Below are positions 18,028-26,177 of a stretch of DNA of 64,000 nucleotides, one piece after another. The notes below the pieces were generated by a model that was given only the letters and a program-made list of their open reading frames with translations, did not search any database and had not been told where the DNA came from. Source of the stretch: UMGS1958 sp045542415 (GTDB taxonomy: Bacteria > Bacillota > Clostridia > UBA1381). A program made the position numbers and the translations under genes. Location of the stretch: NCBI GenBank assembly GCA_045542415.1, contig JAZQKZ010000003.1, positions 1-64,000 on the forward strand, in the 5' to 3' direction. Positions within the stretch are counted from its first letter, which is position 1. Each line of letters starts with the position of its first letter.

Positions 18028-19132
18028 AATTATCGAGGTTTCATCGGACACCAATATAGGCGGTGCAGGAAAATGTCTGCTGACGTTACTTGAGAACTTT
18101 GATTATGAAAAGTTTGAAGTAAAGGCAGTACTTCCCCAAAACAGCCTTTTAAAGCCTTATATTGATAAAATGGGTATAGAGGTTATTGAGGTTGACGGTA
18201 TAGCGGACAAGTCGCTGGATGCGAAAGCGATAGGAAAATTAAAGAAGATATTCAAGGAAGAAAAGCCTGATCTGGTGCATACGCATGCGAGTATGTCGGC
18301 AAGAATTGCGGCACGCATGGCAGGTGCAAAGGTGGTATATACCCGTCACAGCGTATTCCCACCGTCAAAGAAAATATCACAGGGCATAGGTAAGGTCATA
18401 AACGGAGCTGTCAACAATTACCTTGCAGACGGAATAATTGCGGTTGCTGAGGCAGCAAAGGATAATCTGACAGATACCGGAGTGGATGAAAAGAAAATCC
18501 GTGTTATTTTAAACGGTGTTGACGGACTTGATAAGAAGACAGAGTCTGAAAAGGCGGCAATCAGAGAAAGATTTGGCGTAAAAAACGGCGAAAAAGTAAT
18601 TTCAATCGTTGCACGTTTAGAGGATATTAAGGGTCATGAATACTTTATTGAGGCGGCAAAAACACTTTTGGACAAGGGTATAAACGCAAGATTTTTTATT
18701 GCCGGAACGGGTTCGTATGAAGCTACACTGAAAAAGAAAGTACAGGAATTGGGCGTTGGCGATAAGGTGATTTTTACAGGCTTTATTTCAGATGTTGATG
18801 CACTTATGAGTATAACCGATATTCAGGCGAATGCATCCTACGGAACAGAGGCGACAAGTCTTTCGTTGCTTGAGGGAATGAGCATAGGTATTCCGGCTGT
18901 GGTATCGGATTTCGGAGGAAATCCGGGCGTGATAAAGGACGGCGTGAACGGGTTCGTAGTAAAAAAACAGGACTCGCAGGCTCTGGCGTGCGGTTTGGGA
19001 AAGCTGCTTTGTGACGAGGTTCTTTATGAAAAAATGAGCAAGGGTGCGGTAGAAATTTTTAATCAAACCTTTACGGCACAGGCAATGACAAGAAATACCG
19101 AAAATTATTATAAAGAGGTTTTGGGAGGTTAA
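18017..19132 (+). CDS. Glycosyltransferase family 4
   Basis: A 371-residue GT-B transferase, cytoplasmic, predicted to add a sugar from a nucleotide donor to a lipid-linked glycan. N-terminal SDTNIGGAGKCLLTLL, the HTHASMSARIAARMAG segment and the C-terminal donor-binding region EATSLSLLEGMSIGIPAVVS with the E-x7-E pattern are typical. The ATG at 18017 with GGAGGTG seven bases before it is preferred to an ATG 30 bases earlier, which would deepen the overlap with the upstream gene; the chosen start still overlaps that gene by 11 bases, suggesting translational coupling. Confidence 0.9.
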   Translation: MKYKIIEVSSDTNIGGAGKCLLTLLENFDYEKFEVKAVLPQNSLLKPYIDKMGIEVIEVDGIADKSLDAKAIGKLKKIFKEEKPDLVHTHASMSARIAARMAGAKVVYTRHSVFPPSKKISQGIGKVINGAVNNYLADGIIAVAEAAKDNLTDTGVDEKKIRVILNGVDGLDKKTESEKAAIRERFGVKNGEKVISIVARLEDIKGHEYFIEAAKTLLDKGINARFFIAGTGSYEATLKKKVQELGVGDKVIFTGFISDVDALMSITDIQANASYGTEATSLSLLEGMSIGIPAVVSDFGGNPGVIKDGVNGFVVKKQDSQALACGLGKLLCDEVLYEKMSKGAVEIFNQTFTAQAMTRNTENYYKEVLGG

Positions 19133-19136
19133 TCAG

Positions 19137-19598
19137 ATGAAATCAAAGAAATGGACATTGATAGATACGTTTATAGTGCTTATCGCAGTGATTGCTGTGG
19201 CGGCAGGGATTGTAATGCTCAAGCCGTCAATGGGTACGGATACGGAGAATAAGACTGTAGAGTTTACGGTACTTATCCAGAATAAGGAGCAGGAGCTTGC
19301 AGATGCGATTACTCCCGGAGCAAAGGCTACTTTGAGTCTTACTGAAAAGGACGGAGGAATTGTCAAGGATGTAAGAAGTGAGACCGCTACACAGATGACC
19401 TACAACTCAATCGACGGAACATATACCAATACAGAGGCAGAGGGTAAGGTTGATATCTATGTAACGGTGGAAGCAGATTGTACAATTACAGATAAGGCTA
19501 TAAAAACCGGCGGCACAGCAATTAAGGTTGGTGCAGAGATCCCGGTAAGAGGCAAGGGCTTTGCTACAAGCGGATTTGTAATTGATATTGTGGATTAA
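19137..19598 (+). CDS. DUF4330-like membrane-anchored protein
   Basis: A 153-residue protein with a single N-terminal transmembrane helix (about 8-30: TLIDTFIVLIAVIAVAAGIV) followed by a soluble, mostly beta, extracytoplasmic domain. The layout and the K-W-x-x-I-D-x-F-I-V-L start resemble DUF4330, whose function is unknown. GGGAGG precedes the ATG, four bases after the glycosyltransferase stop. A paralogue follows immediately. Position at the end of a polysaccharide operon suggests a structural or assembly role, which is inference. Confidence 0.7.
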   Translation: MKSKKWTLIDTFIVLIAVIAVAAGIVMLKPSMGTDTENKTVEFTVLIQNKEQELADAITPGAKATLSLTEKDGGIVKDVRSETATQMTYNSIDGTYTNTEAEGKVDIYVTVEADCTITDKAIKTGGTAIKVGAEIPVRGKGFATSGFVIDIVD

Positions 19599-19613
19599 GG
19601 AGGTGCTTTTAAG

Positions 19614-20102
19614 ATGGATAAAAACGGAAAAATCTTTGGTAAAATCAGCATAATAGACGTATTTGCAATTATACTTGTTTTAGCGGTTGTTATCGGAATC
19701 GGAGTGAGATACGGTGCAAAGGCAACTATGGCAGTTCAGTCATCAGAGCAGTTTGAATGTGTTGTCGAGGTTGCGAATGTGCGTGAGTTTACGGTAAAAG
19801 CACTTGAAAAAGGCGGTATAATTACCGACAAGAAAAGTGAAATCGAGCTTGGTGAAATTATAAGTGTTGAAACACAGCAGGCAGACTTCCAGTCAACTAC
19901 TGCTGACGGAAGAATTATAACAACAATGCTTCCGGAGCGTTACAATTGTATTGTAAAAATCAAGGCAAACGGTAAGGTATCGGACGATGCATATATTATG
20001 GATGACAGCAATGAGCTTTCGGTAGGAAGAACAATAGAACTGTATTCAAAGTATGTAAAGACCAGCGGTGAAATAAAGAGTGTAAAGATGCTTGAAAAAT
20101 AA
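19614..20102 (+). CDS. DUF4330-like membrane-anchored protein (second copy)
   Basis: A 162-residue protein with the segment GKISIIDVFAIILVLAVVIG at 8-27 acting as a membrane anchor, then a beta-rich soluble domain. It is recognisable as DUF4330 by the K-I-S-I-I-D-V start. Ribosome site AAGGAGGTG lies nine bases before the ATG. It is the last gene of the envelope operon and is followed by an intrinsic terminator. The two DUF4330-like copies differ strongly in sequence outside the anchor, so they are old duplicates or heteromeric partners. Confidence 0.75.
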   Translation: MDKNGKIFGKISIIDVFAIILVLAVVIGIGVRYGAKATMAVQSSEQFECVVEVANVREFTVKALEKGGIITDKKSEIELGEIISVETQQADFQSTTADGRIITTMLPERYNCIVKIKANGKVSDDAYIMDDSNELSVGRTIELYSKYVKTSGEIKSVKMLEK

Positions 20103-20107
20103 AGTGA

Positions 20108-20140
20108 AATCCGGAATGTGCATACGTTCCGGATTTTTTT
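20108..20140 (+). terminator. Terminator of the envelope operon
   Basis: Stem AATCCGGAA / TTCCGGATT with a 10-base loop and a seven-T tail. Confidence 0.9.
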
Positions 20141-20183
20141 GCATTATAAGTGTAAAAATATTGTGAATACTTGGTGTTAAATA

Positions 20184-20212
20184 TTGACAATAAAAAGTCA
20201 AAATGATATAAT
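20184..20212 (+). promoter_or_regulatory. Consensus sigma-A promoter of the second PL11 lyase gene
   Basis: TTGACA (20184-20189), 17-bp spacer ending TGA, TATAAT (20207-20212): both hexamers are perfect and the -10 is extended, so basal expression should be high. Confidence 0.92.
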
Positions 20213-20249
20213 TAATTTATCTATTATATAAACGAAGGGAGAAAAAAAC

Positions 20250-23200
20250 ATGAAAAAGCTTATAAGCATTATTTCAGCAGCTGCGATGTTGGGTACAATG
20301 TGCATTGCACCGGTACAGGCGGAGGCTGAAAAAACAACGCTTTATTACGGCGGAGCATCTGTGGATGTAATAGAGGATCCTACGGATTCGGGCAAGGGAA
20401 ATGTTTTCTATGTAAACGGTTATGAGACCTCAAGAGGCTATGACGTTGAAAAGGGAAATAACCCGTATATTGAAATTTCGAATGAGTACCTTTATGATTT
20501 TGCGGACGGAAAATACACATTGAAGGAGGATTTCAGCATTTCATTTGATATGTATCTGAAATCATATGGCTTCCGTTACTGCTTCTATACAGGCTCTGAT
20601 GGTTATCAGGGAAGCTCGGTAAACGGTACATACGGAATGTATCTTATTCCGGATACCGGCTCGGGTAACTATATCGAGGGTCTTATTATTGACGAGTGGA
20701 TGATGAAGACATATCCGACGGAGTATGCTCCTTTGAAGCAGGCTTGGCATAATGTTGAGATTACAAGAGAGGGAACAACCTACACAGTATATCTTGACGG
20801 AGAGAAGTGGATTGAGGCTTTGGATTCGCCGTATGATTATGAATCGGAAAGAGTTCCGAACATAAGAATCGGTTACACACCGTATTCAGCAGACGGCGGT
20901 GCTAATGCATACTTTGATAACATCACAATAAAGAACGGTGATAAAGAGGTATATAGCGACAGTGCCGACGGTGAATATAATATAGTTGAGGGTAGCAAGA
21001 GTGCGGCTCCGGAAGCAAGAGAAATTATTGTAAACGAAATTTCAGACGGCACTGAAAATCAGGCACTTATCGATGCAAGCTATAACAATGCTCCGAGAAG
21101 AATGGACTATCTTGATCGCGGTCTTGTTGCAGTAAATGCAGGTGATTACGGCTTCATTTCATGGAGATGGCTTGGTACTGAAAGTGCAGCAACAATGTAT
21201 AATCTCTACAAGAATGGTGAGATGATTGCAGAGTCACTTAATTCAACAAACTATGTTGATTACACAGCAAAGTCAGGAGATGTTTATACAGTTGCAGCGG
21301 TTATTGACGGTGCAGAGGGCGAGAAGTGCGCTGAGGTTGCATATAACGAAAATTCATACTATGAGATTGCACTTGATGTACCGCAGGGCGGAACAGTTAC
21401 TTTGTCGGACGGCAAAGAAGAAGCATTTACATACAGTGCAAACGATGCTGCAATAGGCGATGTTGATGGTGACGGTGTGTATGAGATAATCTTAAAGTGG
21501 GAGCCGTCAAACAACCGTGACTCAAGCCACAAAGGTGCAACAGGCAATACCTTGATTGATGCGTACAAGCTTGACGGCACAAAGCTCTGGAGAATTGATT
21601 TGGGTGTAAATGTCCGTTCAGGTCCGCATGACACACAGTTTGTTGTGGGCGACTTCAATCTTGACGGCAAAGCAGAGGTTGCAATGCGTACAGCAGACGG
21701 CACAATTGCAGGCGACGGCACAGTAATCGGTGACGGCGAAAAGGACTGGAGAGATGCGAACGGCAAGAATCTCCAGGGTCCGTTATTTATGACAGTATTT
21801 AATGGCGAGACAGGTGAAATAATTGACTCGGTTGACTATGCTCCGGCATCGCAGGGCGAGTACGACGGTAAGGCATGGGATATAGCATCATGGGGCGATG
21901 ACTGGGGTAACCGTTCAGAGCGTTTCCTTGCGGGCGTAGGTTATTTCGACGGCGAAAGACCGTCAATGTTGTTCTGCCGAGGCTATTATGACAGAACTGC
22001 ACTTTGTGCATGGATTTTAAATGACGAAAACAAGCTTGAGCAGCAGTGGATCTATGATACATATATGTACGACAACGAAACAAGTAAGCCGTACAGAGGT
22101 CAGGGTAACCACTCATTGGCAATTGCAGATGTTGACTATGACGGCAAGGATGAAGTGATTTACGGTGCGATGAATCTTGACAATGACGGAACTCCGATGT
22201 ACTCGTTAAGATACGGTCACGGTGATGCTCAGCATGTAACAGACCTTGTTCCGTCACGTCCGGGACTTGAAGTGTTCTCTGTATATGAGGGCGGAAGTCA
22301 GGGCTTTAGTATGCGTGATGCAAGAACAGGCGAGGTTTTATGGACAATCAAGCGTGGCTCGACAGACGTAGGTCGTGGTGCATCAGCTGACGTTGACCCG
22401 TACTACGAGGGTGCAGAGAGCTGGTCATCAGACGAAAAACTTGTAGCAGCTGACGGAACTCTTATAACAGCACAGTACAGTGCTCCGGCAAACTTCCTTG
22501 TTTACTGGGACGGTGATTTAGGCCGTGAGGTGCAGGACAGCGTAAATATCTATAAGTGGAATCACTTCACAAATAAGGTTGAAACAATCTTTACAGCAGA
22601 GGGCTGTCATTCAAATAATGCGGCAAAGTCAAACCCGACATTGACAGCGGATATCTTGGGTGACTGGAGAGAGGAAGTGATTTATCCGACAGAGGATAAC
22701 AGCGCGTTAAGAATTTTCACAACAACAATTCCGACAGCATATAAGATTCCGACACTTATGCATGATGCACGCTATAATGCACAGGTTGCAACACAGAATA
22801 TCTGCTACAACCAGCCTACACATGTTGGTTATAATTTAAGCTACACAACAGCATCAGTCCCGGTGCCGAACATTTCGGTAAACGGTGCCACAAATCCGGA
22901 CTTATCAAAGAAAGCATGGAGCATTGACGAGCTTTACACAGGTGATAAGGTTGAGATGGTAATCGACACGAATAAGGCGTTCGTAAACGGTGCTACAAAG
23001 CTTATCGACTCTATGAATGCTGACGTTGTTCCGTTTATCAGAAGCGACCGCACAATGGTGCCGATAAGATTTATTTCAGAGGCATTCGGTGCACATGTTG
23101 AATGGAATGCTGACACAAGAGAGGTTACGGTTATCAACCCGACAACAGAAATTAAGCTCACAATTGATGCGGCAGACTACACTGTAAACGGCGAGACAAA

Positions 23201-23840
23201 GACAATGGATGCTCCGGCGTTTATCGAGAACGACAGAACCTATATACCGCTTCGTGCAGTGGCAGAGGGTCTTGGATATAATGTATATTGGAATGATGGT
23301 GCGATTGTGATTTCGGATAAGGAAGCTAATCTTGATGACGCATACCGCAGCACACTTTATGCAGATATTGAGTCGGCAAAGACTCCTGCAGTTGCAGTTG
23401 TAGGCAGTGTGGCGAAGGGCGAGAAGTTTGTCCCGGCACAGGGAACATTACTCAGTGCAAAGGCTACATTTGACGGAGTTGAAAAGGCAACAGACTGTGA
23501 TTTTGATACATATGTTGAGGCAACGGGAAGACAGATTATCCAGCTTGAGCTTGAATATCCGACAGCTGTAAGTGCGGTATCGGTTGCATTTGCAGACGGA
23601 CAGAGCCACGATTTCAGAGTGTTCGCTAAGTGGAGCCTGGATCGCTATGATGAGGATCTTGAAAATATGGATGGCTGGGCAAAGGCGATCTATACAAAGC
23701 GTTTCGGTACATCGAATGATGCAGAATTATACATATTCCCGGTACCGAAGTACGGACAGTATATAAAGATTATCGTTGATCCGACAAATACAGGTGACAC
23801 AGCGCAGATTACAGAGGTTGCGGCTGTACTTGTTAAATAA
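20250..23840 (+). CDS. Secreted rhamnogalacturonan lyase, PL11, with stalk and discoidin-like domains
   Basis: A 1196-residue exported enzyme. Signal peptide 1-25; LamG/concanavalin-like domain (about 27-245); PL11 propeller (about 283-870) starting MDYLDRGLVAVNAGDYGFISWRWLG in spirit with the other copy at 6316-10593 and carrying acidic Ca loops GDVDGDGVYE, GDFNLDGKAE and ADVDYDGKDE; a copper-amine-oxidase-N-type stalk domain in two halves (about 896-1029, each with an R-T-x-x-P-[IL]-R core); and a discoidin-like C-terminal domain (about 1040-1196). Expected role is endo- or exo-cleavage of rhamnogalacturonan I outside the cell. It lacks the Ig repeats and the shared C-terminal module of the other PL11, so the two probably act at different places or substrates. 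AGGGAG precedes the ATG. Confidence 0.92.
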   Translation: MKKLISIISAAAMLGTMCIAPVQAEAEKTTLYYGGASVDVIEDPTDSGKGNVFYVNGYETSRGYDVEKGNNPYIEISNEYLYDFADGKYTLKEDFSISFDMYLKSYGFRYCFYTGSDGYQGSSVNGTYGMYLIPDTGSGNYIEGLIIDEWMMKTYPTEYAPLKQAWHNVEITREGTTYTVYLDGEKWIEALDSPYDYESERVPNIRIGYTPYSADGGANAYFDNITIKNGDKEVYSDSADGEYNIVEGSKSAAPEAREIIVNEISDGTENQALIDASYNNAPRRMDYLDRGLVAVNAGDYGFISWRWLGTESAATMYNLYKNGEMIAESLNSTNYVDYTAKSGDVYTVAAVIDGAEGEKCAEVAYNENSYYEIALDVPQGGTVTLSDGKEEAFTYSANDAAIGDVDGDGVYEIILKWEPSNNRDSSHKGATGNTLIDAYKLDGTKLWRIDLGVNVRSGPHDTQFVVGDFNLDGKAEVAMRTADGTIAGDGTVIGDGEKDWRDANGKNLQGPLFMTVFNGETGEIIDSVDYAPASQGEYDGKAWDIASWGDDWGNRSERFLAGVGYFDGERPSMLFCRGYYDRTALCAWILNDENKLEQQWIYDTYMYDNETSKPYRGQGNHSLAIADVDYDGKDEVIYGAMNLDNDGTPMYSLRYGHGDAQHVTDLVPSRPGLEVFSVYEGGSQGFSMRDARTGEVLWTIKRGSTDVGRGASADVDPYYEGAESWSSDEKLVAADGTLITAQYSAPANFLVYWDGDLGREVQDSVNIYKWNHFTNKVETIFTAEGCHSNNAAKSNPTLTADILGDWREEVIYPTEDNSALRIFTTTIPTAYKIPTLMHDARYNAQVATQNICYNQPTHVGYNLSYTTASVPVPNISVNGATNPDLSKKAWSIDELYTGDKVEMVIDTNKAFVNGATKLIDSMNADVVPFIRSDRTMVPIRFISEAFGAHVEWNADTREVTVINPTTEIKLTIDAADYTVNGETKTMDAPAFIENDRTYIPLRAVAEGLGYNVYWNDGAIVISDKEANLDDAYRSTLYADIESAKTPAVAVVGSVAKGEKFVPAQGTLLSAKATFDGVEKATDCDFDTYVEATGRQIIQLELEYPTAVSAVSVAFADGQSHDFRVFAKWSLDRYDEDLENMDGWAKAIYTKRFGTSNDAELYIFPVPKYGQYIKIIVDPTNTGDTAQITEVAAVLVK

Positions 23841-23844
23841 CCAT

Positions 23845-23870
23845 AAAAAAGAGACTTCGGTCTCTTTTTT
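23845..23870 (+). terminator. Terminator of the second PL11 gene
   Basis: AAAAAAGAGAC-TTCG-GTCTCTTTTTT: stable UUCG tetraloop with a T-run. Confidence 0.92.
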
Positions 23871-23897
23871 TGGTGCATAAATTCAAGGGCAGTCCTA

Positions 23898-23926
23898 TTG
23901 ACTTTTTAGTGGATTTATGCTATAAT
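23898..23926 (+). promoter_or_regulatory. Promoter of the yicC-remA-gmk housekeeping block
   Basis: TTGACT (23898-23903), 17-bp spacer, TATAAT (23921-23926), 75 bases before the yicC start. Confidence 0.85.
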
Positions 23927-24001
23927 TATACAGATACTGGATAGGTGTAACTAAAATCAGAAAAGTCGCAGTATCACTACAAAAAAAGAGGAGTGATAAT
24001 C

Positions 24002-24880
24002 ATGCTCAGAAGTATGACCGGATATGGCAGGCAGGAAACTGTCATTGACGGAAAAAAGATTCTTGTAGAGCTGAAGTCGGTTAATCACCGTTTTGCAGAC
24101 TACAATATCAAGGTACCGAGACATCTTGGTTTCCTTGAAGACAGAGTGAAGAAGCTTGCATCGGAAAATATCACACGAGGTAAGGTTGATATTTATGTGG
24201 CGGTGGAAAGCGGAGAAAGTGCGGACAAGGATATTATCCTGAATGCGGAGCTTGCAAAGAGCTATATTGATGCTTTATATGAGCTTCGTGATAAGTTTGG
24301 CTTAAAGGATGACATCAGTGTATCGAGCGTTGCACGATATACCGAGATATTTAAGAGCGAAAGAAAAGAAGAGGACGAGGAAGCACTGTGGCAGTCAGTG
24401 AGTGCAGTGATGAAAGAGGCACTTGAGGCATTTGTTGCAATGCGTGAGCGTGAGGGCGAAAGGATAGAAGCTGACCTTGTTGCAAGAATAAACTATATGA
24501 AAGAGCTTGCAAAGAGGGTAGATGAGCGTTCTCCCGAAACAGTAAAGGAGTACAGCGACAGACTCTATGCACGAATCCGCGAGGTTCTTGAGGACAGAAC
24601 AATAGACGAGGGTAGAGTACTCACAGAGGTTGCGATATTTGCCGACAAGGTTGCGGTTAATGAAGAAACAGTGAGACTTGCGAGTCATTTTGAGGAATTT
24701 AATGAGATTATTACAAGCGGTGAGCCGGCAGGCAGAAGACTTGATTTCCTTATTCAGGAAATCAACCGTGAGGTTAATACAATAGGCTCAAAGGCACAGG
24801 ATATCGAAATTGCAAAGATTGTTGTAACCTTAAAGGGTGAAATTGAGAAATTAAGAGAGCAGATTCAAAATATTGAATAA
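24002..24880 (+). CDS. yicC: YicC/YloC family endoribonuclease
   Basis: A 292-residue cytoplasmic protein. The start MLRSMTGYGRQ is the family signature and the C-terminal LDFLIQEINREVNTIGSKA block (DUF1732) is intact. Family members are endoribonucleases implicated in sRNA and mRNA turnover. A GTG nine bases upstream is in frame, but AAAGAGGAG is better spaced for the ATG at 24002 and this gives the canonical N-terminus. First gene of the conserved yloC-remA-gmk-rpoZ cluster; ten bases separate it from remA. Confidence 0.95.
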   Translation: MLRSMTGYGRQETVIDGKKILVELKSVNHRFADYNIKVPRHLGFLEDRVKKLASENITRGKVDIYVAVESGESADKDIILNAELAKSYIDALYELRDKFGLKDDISVSSVARYTEIFKSERKEEDEEALWQSVSAVMKEALEAFVAMREREGERIEADLVARINYMKELAKRVDERSPETVKEYSDRLYARIREVLEDRTIDEGRVLTEVAIFADKVAVNEETVRLASHFEEFNEIITSGEPAGRRLDFLIQEINREVNTIGSKAQDIEIAKIVVTLKGEIEKLREQIQNIE

Positions 24881-24889
24881 GGTGATAAT

Positions 24890-25156
24890 ATGAAATTCAT
24901 CAATATAGGCTTCGGAAATATGGTTGCGGCAAACAGGGTTATTGCAGTTGTATCGCCTGATTCATCACCGATAAAGCGTGTGATACGCGAATCGGAGGAT
25001 AAGGGACTTCTGATAAATGCAACCTACGGAAGACGTACAAGAGCGGTAGTAGTAATGGATTCGGAGCATGTTGTTCTGAGTGCGATTTTACCGGAAACAA
25101 TAACAAAGCGCCTTGAGGGAGAGGAGGTGGAGGATAAATATGAAGAAAGCGAATAA
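24890..25156 (+). CDS. remA: Extracellular matrix regulatory protein RemA family (DUF370)
   Basis: An 88-residue protein beginning MKFINIGFGNMVAANRVIAV, the hallmark of RemA. In Bacillus RemA forms ring-shaped oligomers that bind DNA and activate matrix and osmoprotection genes. The conserved core extends to about residue 75; the tail is short and acidic. It has AAGGTGATA before the ATG, and its end overlaps gmk by 17 bases. It is the only clear DNA-binding regulator in the window. Confidence 0.93.
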   Translation: MKFINIGFGNMVAANRVIAVVSPDSSPIKRVIRESEDKGLLINATYGRRTRAVVVMDSEHVVLSAILPETITKRLEGEEVEDKYEESE

Positions 25157-25748
25157 GGGAAGACTTTTTGTAATGTCGGGTCCGTCCGGAACAGGAAAGG
25201 GAACCATATGCAAGGAGCTTTTAAAGCGTGAGGATATTTATCTTTCAATTTCAAATACAACAAGAGAAAGACGTGATGGAGAGGTAGAGAATGAAACCTA
25301 TTACTACACCTCCAGAGACGAGTTTGAACGAATGATTGCCGATGGCGAAATGCTTGAATATGCACAGTATAACGGAAATTATTACGGTACAAACAAGAAG
25401 AGAGTGCTTGAGGCACTTGAGTCGGGCAGAAATGTTCTGCTTGAGATTGAGCCGCAGGGAGCAATACAGATAAACAAGGTTTTTCCGGAGGCGGTATTAA
25501 TATTCGTGCTTCCGCCGAGTATGGCGGAGCTGAAAAAACGTCTTGTGGAAAGAGGACGTGAAAGTGCGGAGCTTATTGAAGAAAGACTTAATGCTTCAAG
25601 GTGGGAAATAGAGCAGAGTGCAAAGTATGACTTCTGCGTGGTAAATGACAACCTTGAAGAATGTGTTCAGGAAGTATGCAATATCTTCCGCAGAAAAGTA
25701 GAAGAACAAAGAACAGCCGAAAGGCTTCTTGCCGAAATGGCGTTATAA
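25140..25748 (+). CDS. gmk: Guanylate kinase
   Basis: A 202-residue cytoplasmic enzyme converting GMP and ATP to GDP and ADP. The P-loop GPSGTGKGT lies at about 14-22, followed by SNTTRERRDGE and the YYYTSRDEFERMI GMP-binding region; the length is normal. The ATG at 25140 is chosen because of GGAGGTGGAGG directly upstream and because it places the P-loop at the usual distance; an ATG 27 bases earlier is in frame but less well supported. Overlaps remA. Confidence 0.96.
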   Translation: MKKANKGRLFVMSGPSGTGKGTICKELLKREDIYLSISNTTRERRDGEVENETYYYTSRDEFERMIADGEMLEYAQYNGNYYGTNKKRVLEALESGRNVLLEIEPQGAIQINKVFPEAVLIFVLPPSMAELKKRLVERGRESAELIEERLNASRWEIEQSAKYDFCVVNDNLEECVQEVCNIFRRKVEEQRTAERLLAEMAL

Positions 25749-25770
25749 TTAAATTTGGAGGTAAAATATT

Positions 25771-26118
25771 ATGATGGTAGAACCGGGAATTACACAGTTA
25801 GATAAGTGCGTAGATAGCAGATATACATTGGTTGCAATGGCTGCAAAGCGTGCAAGAATGATAGGAACAGAGCAGGCACAGGCAAAGGAAGGCAAGGAGC
25901 CCAAGGATGTTAAGGATATGCACTTTGAAAAGCCGGTATCGCTTGCAGTTGAAGAAATAGCAAACGGTAAGGTGGGCTATGTACGTTCAGAAAGCGTTAC
26001 AAATGCAAGCCACTATGAAGACGATACCAACATGGCTGAAAACGGCGAGGCAAATGAGGACGGTGTTGTATTCGGTGAGGATATAGTAGAACACGAGTTC
26101 TGTGATGATGTAGAATAA
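25771..26118 (+). CDS. rpoZ: RNA polymerase omega subunit
   Basis: A 115-residue omega subunit that helps fold and stabilise the beta' subunit. The core VDSRYTLVAMAAKRARMI (about 11-29) and KPVSLAVEEIANGKV (about 50-65) are clear. The protein is longer than most because of a C-terminal tail of about 40 residues rich in Glu, Asp and Asn. TTGGAGG precedes the ATG. Located between gmk and priA, where coaBC would normally also sit. Confidence 0.92.
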   Translation: MMVEPGITQLDKCVDSRYTLVAMAAKRARMIGTEQAQAKEGKEPKDVKDMHFEKPVSLAVEEIANGKVGYVRSESVTNASHYEDDTNMAENGEANEDGVVFGEDIVEHEFCDDVE

Positions 26119-26177
26119 TTGCAGTATCTATTCTGTAAAATACAGGCATATATTTAATATAATCGGGAGATATTATT

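Noticed and set aside
26119..26177. Remnant of coaBC between rpoZ and priA
   Set aside because: Only 59 bases, no similarity to the expected motifs in any frame.
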